Shown: positions 6,651 to 12,155 of the stretch, in pieces
How positions within the stretch are numbered: position 1 is the stretch's first letter
How the letters are laid out: each line of letters starts with the position of its first letter
Source of the DNA: an uncultured Fretibacterium sp.
GTDB lineage: Bacteria; Synergistota; Synergistia; Synergistales; Aminobacteriaceae
DNA: 12,155 nucleotides
NCBI GenBank assembly: GCA_937915755.1
Contig: CALGGR010000241.1
Span: forward strand, 1-12,155
Direction: 5' to 3'
Position numbers and translations under genes: made by a program
Notes under the pieces: generated by a model
Seen by the model: the letters and a program-made list of their open reading frames with translations, nothing else
Database searches by the model: none
Told to the model about the DNA's origin: nothing

Positions 6651-6791
6651 TTAGCGTCCGAGCCTGTCCCAAAGAAGTAACGCGGTAAGGACAAAACTCA
6701 TCAGCCAGTTGAGGACAGTGAGGAAAGAACAGATTTGGCGGATCAGCTTTCTTCCTGCCCTCTTCCGGGATTTACGAGCCTTGTGAGCCAT
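6651..6791 (-). CDS. Possible 46-aa basic membrane protein, unknown function
   Basis: A 47-codon frame runs from ATG (6,791-6,789) to TAA. It encodes MAHKARKSRKRAGRKLIRQ, with ten basic residues in the first 19, followed by one likely membrane helix CSFLTVLNWLMSFVLTALLLW (residues 21-41) and DRLGR. The order of strongly basic end, single helix and short tail looks like a true protein rather than a chance frame. I recognise no family. It fills the 343-bp gap between the AEC and methionine synthase genes, convergent with the first and divergent from the second. A -10 box and a foldable leader lie upstream. Against it: the Shine-Dalgarno is weak (GGTG about eight bases from the ATG), and frames of this length arise by chance. 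Confidence 0.42.
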   Translation of the reverse strand: MAHKARKSRKRAGRKLIRQICSFLTVLNWLMSFVLTALLLWDRLGR

Positions 6792-6809
6792 GATAATCAC
6801 CAGATTCCT

Positions 6810-6852
6810 ACAGGGAGGCATTCCCGCTATGAGACGACCCTGTCCTCGTCCC
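6810..6852 (-). ncRNA. Candidate H-type pseudoknot in the leader of the 46-aa gene
   Basis: In minus-strand RNA, GGGACGA (6,852-6,846) pairs with TCGTCTC (6,837-6,831) as a 7-bp stem with one G-U pair. The 8-base loop GGACAGGG contains ACAGGG (6,843-6,838), which is complementary to CCCTGT (6,815-6,810) downstream, 19 bases before the ATG. This is the geometry of an H-type pseudoknot, which could mask or expose the translation start. The complementarity is seen directly. That it forms, senses anything or regulates is inference, and I do not recognise a known riboswitch class. Confidence 0.3.
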
Positions 6853-6871
6853 CGAGCCCCTCGTGAAAGCT

Positions 6872-6877
6872 ATTATA
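6872..6877 (-). promoter_or_regulatory. -10 box for leftward transcription of the 46-aa gene
   Basis: On the minus strand TATAAT (6,877-6,872) is a perfect -10 hexamer, directly preceded by TG, but no -35 box stands 16-18 bases upstream. It would start a transcript near 6,865, about 74 bases before the ATG of the small membrane protein. It lies within 20 bp of the rightward extended -10 of the methionine synthase gene, so the two promoters would compete. Confidence 0.4.
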
Positions 6878-6886
6878 CACTACAAC

Positions 6887-6895
6887 TGATATAAT
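6887..6895 (+). promoter_or_regulatory. Extended -10 promoter for the methionine synthase gene
   Basis: TGATATAAT is a perfect extended -10 element (TG-N-TATAAT), a class that can work without a -35 box, and none is evident here. Transcription would begin near 6,902, leaving a leader of only about 20 bases that holds AGGAGGG (6,912-6,918), four bases from the ATG. There is no room for a cobalamin or SAM riboswitch in this leader. Confidence 0.6.
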
Positions 6896-6922
6896 TCCCC
6901 CAATTACTCACAGGAGGGCAAA

Positions 6923-9316
6923 ATGTTTACACTAAATCCCGAAAAACTATACTTCTTTGACGGCGCAATGGGTACTATGCTGCAATCACGAGGCCTTAAA
7001 CTCCGCGAAATTCCCGAAATCCTCAGCCTCACTCAGCCCGAATTGATACGCTCGGTCCATCGCGAATACCTCAATGCAGGAGCCGACTTCATCACCGCCA
7101 ACACATTCGGAGCAAATCGCTTCAAGCTCGCAAATTCCGGCCACTCAGTCAGCGAAATCATCAAAGCCGGTCTCACTTTAGCCCGCGAAATCACTCATGG
7201 AACACATGCTCATGTAGCCCTAGATATTGGCTCGACTGGACGTGTCATGTACCCATCAGGTGATGCCTCGTTCGATGAAATCTATGATGCCGTCGCCGAA
7301 ATGGTCATTGCTGGGAAAAATCTTGCTGACGTCATATTGCTCGAAACTTTCACGGACTTGCACGAACTTAAAGCCGCTGTACTTGCCGCACGTGAAAACT
7401 CGGAGCTCCCCGTATTCGCGACAATGAGCTTCGAGGAATCGGGGCGTACATTCTTCGGAGCAAGCGTTGAGGCAATGACCGCCACACTTGAAGGGCTTGG
7501 GATTGACGCGCTTGGTGTGAACTGCTCACTCGGCCCAGCGCAATTACTCCCAATCGTCGAGAGGCTTTGTAAATGTTCGCATATTCCCGTAATGGTTCAG
7601 CCTAACGCAGGTCTCCCCGTAATGAGGGACGGAGTTTCGCATTATGACGTTACGCCGGATGAGTTCGCTGAAATCTCGGTGAAGTTCGCGGAATTTGGCG
7701 TGAATATTCTCGGAGGCTGCTGCGGTACTACCCCTCAGCATATCGCACTCATGAAACGCGTCGTAATGTCGAAGGTCGGCCATGCTGTTACCCGGAATGT
7801 ACCCGATGATACGCTTGTGTGTTCACCGTCAAAAGTCGTAACCTTCGGGCGGAAGTTCATCGTAATTGGCGAGCGTCTCAATCCGACAGGGAAGAAGATG
7901 CTGCAGAAAGCTCTCCGCGAAGGCAACACTGACTACCTCCTCAAAGAGGCTGTTAAACAGCAGGAACAGGGCGCGGATATTCTCGACCTTAACGCCGGAC
8001 TTCCTGACATTGACGAACCCAGCGTACTCACTCACGCATTGAGGGAGATTCAGGGTGTAGTGAATTTGCCGATTCAGATAGACAGCTCGGACGCAAAGGC
8101 ATTAGAGTCAGCCGCAAGAATCTACAATGGCAAGCCCATTCTGAACTCAGTGAACGGAAAATCATCAAGCCTCGAAAGCGTGTTACCTGTCGCAAAGAAA
8201 TACGGTGCTTGTGTCCTTGGACTTACTCTCGATGACAAGGGTATACCTGAGTCAGCCGAAGAAAGATTCAGGATCGCCCGCCTCATCGTTGACATGGCCG
8301 AATCTCTGGGCATTCCTCGCCGTAACGTTCTTATTGACTGCCTCACTCTCACGGCATCAGCACAGCAGAAGCTAGTCCCTGAGACTTTGAGAGCAATAAG
8401 AATGGTGAGCGATGAGCTTGGGGTAAAGACGATTTTGGGACTGAGCAACGTTTCATTCGGCTTGCCCAGAAGACCGTTAGTGAACCGCACAATGATGATG
8501 GCAGCGATAATGCAGGGGCTTGACGGGGCAATCATAAATCCCGGAGACGCTGACCTCAAGGAGACGCTGTATGCTTGGAACTTGCTCTCAGGCGGTGAGA
8601 AGGAAATGCAGGACTACATATCCTACTGCGAGGCTAACCCAGCGAGTTCGTCAACAGCACCCGCGAAAATCACAGGCACTCCATCACAGTCAGCCGTGAA
8701 CGATCTCAACACTGCAATAATTCGCGGCCTCAAAGATGAGTCAGCCTCAATGACACGTGAACTCCTGAAGACCTCAAAGCCCCTTGAAATCATCGAGAAC
8801 AACATAGTCCCAGCCCTCGACAGTGTAGGCAAAAGCTACGAGGCTGGAAAGTTATTCCTCCCTCAGCTCATAAAGTCAGCGGAAGCAGCAAAATCAGCAT
8901 TTGAAGTTCTCTCGCTAAACATGGAAAAGTCAGGCGACACAGGAAAGGCTAAAGGCCCTGTGATTCTTGCGACGGTATACGGCGATGTCCATGACATTGG
9001 GAAAAATATTGTGAAGACGATATTCGAGAACTACAATTTTGACGTTATCGACTTGGGGAAGGATGTTGCGCCGGAGAAGATCGTCGAGGCCGTCATAAAT
9101 CGCGGGGTAAACGTCGTCGGTCTCAGTGCGTTAATGACCACGACCGTTGCGAGCATGAAGGAGACTATCTCAAAACTCAAAGAAGCCTGCCCTAACGTGA
9201 AAGTCATTGCTGGAGGGGCAGTCTTTACTCCGGAACTTGCGGACTATGCTGGCGCCGATTTCTACGCCAGAGATGCTATGGAGGGCGTTAGAATAGTGTC
9301 ATCGCTTCTGGAATGA
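6923..9316 (+). CDS. metH: Cobalamin-dependent methionine synthase, short form without activation domain
   Basis: A 797-residue enzyme that transfers the methyl group of methyltetrahydrofolate to homocysteine through a corrinoid. The domains in order are: homocysteine S-methyltransferase barrel (about 5-285), with the zinc cysteines in GVNCSLGP (C201) and GGCCGTT (C266, C267); pterin-binding barrel (about 310-560), beginning IGERLNPTGKK and containing DLNAG; helical cap (about 590-670); and Rossmann-type B12 domain (about 678-797), with the base-off motif DVHDIG in which H690 is the cobalt ligand. E. coli MetH has about 1,227 residues because it adds a C-terminal SAM-binding reactivation domain, which is absent here. 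Thermotoga maritima has the same short layout with the reactivation domain as a separate protein; no such partner lies in this window. AGGAGGG sits four bases before the ATG. The gene appears to be transcribed alone. Confidence 0.93.
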   Translation: MFTLNPEKLYFFDGAMGTMLQSRGLKLREIPEILSLTQPELIRSVHREYLNAGADFITANTFGANRFKLANSGHSVSEIIKAGLTLAREITHGTHAHVALDIGSTGRVMYPSGDASFDEIYDAVAEMVIAGKNLADVILLETFTDLHELKAAVLAARENSELPVFATMSFEESGRTFFGASVEAMTATLEGLGIDALGVNCSLGPAQLLPIVERLCKCSHIPVMVQPNAGLPVMRDGVSHYDVTPDEFAEISVKFAEFGVNILGGCCGTTPQHIALMKRVVMSKVGHAVTRNVPDDTLVCSPSKVVTFGRKFIVIGERLNPTGKKMLQKALREGNTDYLLKEAVKQQEQGADILDLNAGLPDIDEPSVLTHALREIQGVVNLPIQIDSSDAKALESAARIYNGKPILNSVNGKSSSLESVLPVAKKYGACVLGLTLDDKGIPESAEERFRIARLIVDMAESLGIPRRNVLIDCLTLTASAQQKLVPETLRAIRMVSDELGVKTILGLSNVSFGLPRRPLVNRTMMMAAIMQGLDGAIINPGDADLKETLYAWNLLSGGEKEMQDYISYCEANPASSSTAPAKITGTPSQSAVNDLNTAIIRGLKDESASMTRELLKTSKPLEIIENNIVPALDSVGKSYEAGKLFLPQLIKSAEAAKSAFEVLSLNMEKSGDTGKAKGPVILATVYGDVHDIGKNIVKTIFENYNFDVIDLGKDVAPEKIVEAVINRGVNVVGLSALMTTTVASMKETISKLKEACPNVKVIAGGAVFTPELADYAGADFYARDAMEGVRIVSSLLE

Positions 9317-9323
9317 GAATCTG

Positions 9324-9361
9324 AAAAAGCGTGTTTCTAGCCGGAAAATTAGGAACACGCT
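9324..9361 (-). terminator. Intrinsic terminator for the secreted-protein gene
   Basis: On the minus strand, AGCGTGTTCC (9,361-9,352) pairs with GAAACACGCT (9,337-9,328), a 10-bp stem with one wobble and a 14-base loop, followed by a run of T residues (complement of A 9,324-9,328). It lies 11 bases beyond the stop of the exported protein gene. On the plus strand the hairpin lacks a T tract but still follows the methionine synthase stop, so it may slow transcription from both sides. Confidence 0.8.
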
Positions 9362-9371
9362 AACACTTGTC

Positions 9372-9812
9372 TTAACGCTGGTAGCTGACTCTGAAGTTTC
9401 TGCCAATGTCAATCTCATCAACATTAAATACATCGATATTGCGGATTTCCCTTCTCTTGCCTTTGCCATAGTCAACACGAATATCCCAGAATCTTACGCC
9501 ATGACGACTGGCAGAGTTAGGGCATAGGGTAACGTACTCCCCATTTCCAAGAGTCATGTTCCTTCCATCAGAAACAATGAATCTGTCTCTAGCTTGCCAC
9601 AGGTTATTTGATGAAGGCCTCATCCATATTCCACTGAATGTCCAGCCGGAATTATTGACGACAGTGATGTATACTTCCGGAGTGCCATCATCATAAAACG
9701 ATCCTGCTTCCCCTTCGTCTGAAGAATCATATTCGGCATAAGAAGCAACAACACCAGCCAAACACACGGTGAGTACGACTACAAGCATAACGGCAAGAAA
9801 ACTCTTCTTCAT
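9372..9812 (-). CDS. Small exported protein of unknown function
   Basis: A 146-residue protein. MKKSFLAVMLVVVLTVCLAGVV is a clear signal peptide, with cleavage likely after ASYA (about residue 27). An acidic linker (EYDSSDEGEAGSFYDDG) is followed by a globular part of about 100 residues that opens with VYITVVNNSGWTFSGIWMRPS. The pattern of VNN.G...., a Trp-containing middle (NNLWQARDRF), an N.EYV.L turn and FWDIRVDYGKGK recalls small exported beta-sandwich-like proteins found in spirochaetes and Synergistota, but I cannot name a family. VLTVC is not a good lipobox, so a soluble periplasmic or secreted form is more likely. The start is ATG 9,812: AGGAGG (9,826-9,821) lies eight bases upstream, while the upstream in-frame GTG at 9,821 overlaps that ribosome binding site. 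It has its own promoter and terminator. Confidence 0.75.
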   Translation of the reverse strand: MKKSFLAVMLVVVLTVCLAGVVASYAEYDSSDEGEAGSFYDDGTPEVYITVVNNSGWTFSGIWMRPSSNNLWQARDRFIVSDGRNMTLGNGEYVTLCPNSASRHGVRFWDIRVDYGKGKRREIRNIDVFNVDEIDIGRNFRVSYQR

Positions 9813-9901
9813 AGTATTCACCTCCTTTCTTGAATATTACGCTCCTGAAATATGGTAGCCAATAAATTTGGCCATTATTGATGATGTTTTGAATTGTTAA
9901 A

Positions 9902-9907
9902 ATTATA
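9902..9907 (-). promoter_or_regulatory. Probable -10 box of the exported-protein gene
   Basis: Minus-strand TATAAT (9,907-9,902) is a perfect -10 hexamer about 90 bases upstream of the ATG, in an A+T-rich gap. The hexamer 17 bases upstream (TACAAT) is a poor -35. No other strong -10 is seen between here and the start codon. The rest of the 9,827-10,020 gap is A+T-rich and shows nothing else I can support. Confidence 0.4.
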
Positions 9908-10020
9908 AGCACATTCCCTCTTTTATTGTATGTATTTTTTCAGTTTCTACAGTAAGTAATTTTTTCGTTTTTAGTGCGAGTGTTACCGCTTGTGTGCTTG
10001 AATATGCAAATGACCATAAC

Positions 10021-10048
10021 AAAAATCCCCGCCTATCTCTGACGGGGA
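10021..10048 (-). terminator. Intrinsic terminator after the aminotransferase gene
   Basis: On the minus strand, CCCCGTC (10,047-10,041) pairs with GGCGGGG (10,033-10,027), one pair being a T-G wobble, and is followed by ATTTTTG. It lies 16 bases beyond the aminotransferase stop and closes the gpmA-aminotransferase unit. Confidence 0.8.
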
Positions 10049-10063
10049 CAATATATCTCCAAG

Positions 10064-11272
10064 TTACGCTTTTATTGCCTCTGCTCGACCGGGATACGCT
10101 ATGAGTGCGTTCTTGAGAATGTTCAACGCTTTTTCGAGGTCTTCTTTCTTGAGGACGTATGCCATTCTTACCTCGTCCATTCCCAAGCCTGGCTGTGCGT
10201 AAAATCCGCTTCCCGGCGCGGCCATCGTTGTCTCGCCGTTAATGTCGAAATTCTGAAGCATCCATATAATGAACTTCTCCGAGTCATCTACCGGCAATTT
10301 CACCATAGTATAGAATGCTCCTTTAGGTTCATGGCAGTAAACGCCGTCAATAGCCCTTAGTCCATGATACAGCACATCACGGCGCATCTTGTACTCCTTG
10401 TTGACTTCCTGCAAGTAGCTTTTCGGTGTCTTATAGAGTGCCGCCGCACCAACCTGCTCAACTGCCGACACGCTCAAACGTCCCTGACAGAGTTTCATTA
10501 CCTGCGCAAGAAATTCTTTGTTCTTGATTGCAAGACAGCCTATCCTGATACCGCATGCACTGAATCTTTTCGACACAGAGTCAACCATAATTACACGGTC
10601 AAGAGCGTCCTTAGCCTCACCGAAGCTCATAAACTCCCCGGCCTCGTATATGAATTCCCTGTAGACTTCATCAGCAATAATATACAGGTCGTGTTTTTTC
10701 GCCAGACGCACAAGCATTCCTATTTCATCAGGCGTAAATGATGCTCCTGTAGGGTTGCAGGGATGTGATACCCAGAAAGCGCGGGTCTTGCTGTTGATGA
10801 GCCCCTCTATGACATTCTCCGGAGGAAGATGGAAGCCCGTCTCTGCCTTTGTGGGAATGGGAACGAGATTAGCCAGTGCAAGCCGTGCAAATGTGTTGTA
10901 GTTTGCGTAGAACGGTTGAGGTACTAATATCTCATCGCCGGGGTCGCACATGATCATCACTGCGAACTGTAACGCCTCACTGCCTCCGCTGGTGATATAA
11001 ATTTCGTTCGGGTTATAGTCTACATTCATTGCCTGATAGTAGCCGCTCACTGCCTCACGCAATTCCAGTATTCCCTGTGATGGCTGATATGCTACTGTAT
11101 GCGGGTGAAAGTTCCTGATTGCCTCAAAGTATTCATCAGGTGTCTTGATGTCAGGCTGTCCTATGTTCAGGTGATATACTTTCTTCCCTTTAGATTTTGC
11201 CTCGTCTGCGTAGGGAATGAGCCTGCGTATTGGCGAGATCTTTAGTGCCTGTATCCTGTCCGATAAATGCAA
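10064..11272 (-). CDS. PLP-dependent class I/II aminotransferase
   Basis: A 402-residue fold-type I aminotransferase of aspartate-aminotransferase-like length. Visible marks, numbered from the chosen start, are LNIGQPDI near residue 35, the CNPTG motif (N173), ADEVY (D201, which holds the pyridine nitrogen, and Y204), SVSKRFSACGIRIG with the Schiff-base lysine K235 and phosphate-binding R243, and a late RMAYV with the substrate-carboxylate arginine. It moves an amino group between an amino acid and a 2-oxo acid. The donor (aspartate, alanine, aromatic) cannot be fixed from sequence. The start is taken as TTG 11,272, giving MHLSDRIQ, with GGAGG ten bases upstream. The alternative ATG 11,317 adds 15 residues that merely re-read the gpmA 3' end. 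It lies 19 bases behind gpmA and is probably cotranscribed. Confidence 0.87.
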   Translation of the reverse strand: MHLSDRIQALKISPIRRLIPYADEAKSKGKKVYHLNIGQPDIKTPDEYFEAIRNFHPHTVAYQPSQGILELREAVSGYYQAMNVDYNPNEIYITSGGSEALQFAVMIMCDPGDEILVPQPFYANYNTFARLALANLVPIPTKAETGFHLPPENVIEGLINSKTRAFWVSHPCNPTGASFTPDEIGMLVRLAKKHDLYIIADEVYREFIYEAGEFMSFGEAKDALDRVIMVDSVSKRFSACGIRIGCLAIKNKEFLAQVMKLCQGRLSVSAVEQVGAAALYKTPKSYLQEVNKEYKMRRDVLYHGLRAIDGVYCHEPKGAFYTMVKLPVDDSEKFIIWMLQNFDINGETTMAAPGSGFYAQPGLGMDEVRMAYVLKKEDLEKALNILKNALIAYPGRAEAIKA

Positions 11273-11291
11273 AGTATTTTTGCCTCCCTCG

Positions 11292-12038
11292 TTATTTTGC
11301 TTTGCCCTGTGATGCAACTGCCGCCTGAGCCGCCGCTATAGCCTCTGCATCGCCTAAATACCTGTGTGATTTCGGCGTAAGGTCGTCATTCAGTTCATAG
11401 AGCAGCGGTACTCCCGTCGGTATGTTGAGTTCGAGAATATCCTTGTCCGACACGTTGTCGAGATACTTCACCAGTGCACGCAGTGAATTTCCGTGTGCGG
11501 CAATGATGATCTTCTTTCCGGCCTTGATCGTCGGTACAATAGCCTCATTCCAGAACGGCACAACACGCGCAACAGTATCCGCAAGGCATTCGGTTAACGG
11601 TAATTCTGCCTCTGTCAGTCCCGCATATCTCGGATCATGCCCAGGATAACGCTCATCATCTTTCGTGAGGACAGGCGGCGGAACATCATAGCTCCTGCGC
11701 CATATCTTGACCTGAGCATCACCGTATTTTGCTGCTGTGTCTGCCTTGTTGAGACCCTGAAGTCCTCCGTAGTGCCTCTCGTTGAGCTTCCATGAATGCT
11801 GGATAGGTATCCACATCCTGTCCATCTCCTCAAGAACAAGCCAGAGTGTCTTTATTGCCCTCTTCAGCACAGACGTGAAAGCATAATCGAACGCATAGCC
11901 CTCAGCCTTGAGAAGCCTTCCTGCTGAACGTGCCTCTTCAATTCCCTTCTCTGACAATGGGACATCAGTCCAGCCCGTAAATCTGTTCTCTTTGTTCCAA
12001 GCGGATTCACCATGACGGATTAATACGATTTCATACAT
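11292..12038 (-). CDS. gpmA: 2,3-bisphosphoglycerate-dependent phosphoglycerate mutase
   Basis: A 248-residue protein of full dPGM length that interconverts 3- and 2-phosphoglycerate in glycolysis and gluconeogenesis. The catalytic set is complete: LIRHGES with phospho-histidine H9, TSVLKRAIKT with R60, LNERHYGGLQG with E87, and AAHGNSLRAL with H182. FTGWTDVPLSEKG and YDVPPP are further family signatures. ATG 12,038 follows AGGAGG by 11 bases. The C-terminal end is Ala/Gln-rich (AIAAAQAAVASQGKAK). The next gene, an aminotransferase, begins 19 bases after its stop, so the two probably form one transcript. Any metabolic link, such as phosphoglycerate flow toward amino acids, is inferred only from position. 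Confidence 0.96.
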   Translation of the reverse strand: MYEIVLIRHGESAWNKENRFTGWTDVPLSEKGIEEARSAGRLLKAEGYAFDYAFTSVLKRAIKTLWLVLEEMDRMWIPIQHSWKLNERHYGGLQGLNKADTAAKYGDAQVKIWRRSYDVPPPVLTKDDERYPGHDPRYAGLTEAELPLTECLADTVARVVPFWNEAIVPTIKAGKKIIIAAHGNSLRALVKYLDNVSDKDILELNIPTGVPLLYELNDDLTPKSHRYLGDAEAIAAAQAAVASQGKAK

Positions 12039-12075
12039 GATAAGTTTTTCCTCCTGTGTAAATTTTTCCCGTAAG

Positions 12076-12104
12076 ATTATCAGAAAATTTCAATTTTTCC
12101 AATC
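12076..12104 (-). promoter_or_regulatory. Possible gpmA promoter
   Basis: On the minus strand a GATAATCTTA block (12,081-12,072) precedes the gpmA ribosome binding site by about 17 bases and resembles the block in front of the macrodomain gene. TTGGAA, about 15 bases upstream of GATAAT (17 from the overlapping TAATCT), could be the -35. Neither fit is strong, so the exact boxes are uncertain. Confidence 0.35.
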
Positions 12105-12106
12105 TC

Positions 12107-12153
12107 CAGCAAAATAAAATTGTCTCGAAAATATAACGCGTTCTATTTTGCTG
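12107..12153. repeat. Nested inverted repeats upstream of gpmA
   Basis: CAGCAAAATA (12,107-12,116) and TATTTTGCTG (12,144-12,153) are perfect 10-bp inverted repeats 27 bases apart. Within and overlapping the right arm is a second, 22-bp near-perfect palindrome (12,128-12,149), centred on AACGCGTT, with one mismatched pair among eleven. They could be a terminator stem of a gene beyond the window or an operator pair. The window ends two bases later, so the context is missing. Confidence 0.5.
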
Positions 12154-12155
12154 CT

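Noticed and set aside
6580..6922. Cobalamin or SAM riboswitch for metH
   Set aside because: No B12-box or SAM-box elements are recognisable, and the extended -10 promoter leaves a leader of only about 20 bases.
8122..8559. 145-codon minus-strand open frame inside metH
   Set aside because: It lies antisense to conserved pterin-binding domain codons, has no protein-family features and no ribosome binding site. It is a shadow of biased codon use.
9822..10020. Short open frames (for example about 25 codons beginning near 10,017 on the minus strand)
   Set aside because: They have no ribosome binding site, low-complexity content and lie in A+T-rich promoter-like DNA. There is nothing to separate them from chance.
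10364..10741. 125-codon plus-strand open frame inside the aminotransferase gene
   Set aside because: It is antisense to the PLP-binding core, which is clearly coding. No independent evidence supports it.
1..12155. tRNA, rRNA or insertion-sequence features
   Set aside because: No cloverleaf, rRNA-like conserved block, transposase motif or terminal inverted repeats with target duplication were seen on either strand.

Overview
This 12.2 kb window comes from a bacterial chromosome. About 11 kb of it, from roughly 1,020 onward, has a uniform near-50% G+C and a normal housekeeping/accessory gene density. The gene families (a short corrinoid methionine synthase without an activation domain, a secreted He_PIG/Cthe_2159-type surface protein, an AEC carrier, a macrodomain protein) fit an anaerobic gut or rumen bacterium, possibly a Synergistota member. 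That assignment is an impression from family content and not a phylogenetic result.

Left edge (1-1,021): a clearly more A+T-rich block (60-base sample 601-660 is 33% G+C, against 53% at 1,921-1,980). It holds a 50-aa two-helix membrane protein with a strong terminator. Next comes an elaborate control region: a near-consensus promoter, an 18-bp perfect palindrome over its spacer and -10, and a leader made of A/C-rich decamer repeats. This drives an AAA-type ATPase gene that stops about halfway through its usual length.

Junction zone (about 1,003-1,131): the ATPase breaks off and is followed by the first ~35 codons of what looks like rpoZ (RNA polymerase omega). These run directly, in another frame, into the middle of a large surface-protein gene that has lost its signal peptide and N-terminus. 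Three incomplete genes meet within ~130 bp, so this is either a real rearrangement or an assembly chimera.

Surface protein (to 4,379): the remaining part of a Cthe_2159-like beta-helical carbohydrate-binding domain, eight He_PIG-type Ig-like domains and an acidic tail, closed by a good terminator.

Middle (4,408-9,316): on the minus strand a macrodomain gene and a PgeF/YfiH (Cu-oxidase_4) gene overlap by ATGA. Divergent from them, across a 61-bp gap centred on a 13-bp palindrome, is an AEC-family permease. The 343-bp gap between the permease and the next gene is not empty. Its minus strand carries a possible 46-aa basic single-helix membrane protein, preceded by a -10 box and a leader that can fold as an H-type pseudoknot. 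Then comes a 797-aa cobalamin-dependent methionine synthase with an extended -10 promoter.

Right part (9,372-12,155), all on the minus strand: a small exported protein of unknown function with its own terminator, and a probable two-gene unit in which gpmA (phosphoglycerate mutase) precedes a class I/II aminotransferase with a probable TTG start and a terminator. The gpmA upstream region has two nested inverted repeats at the window edge.
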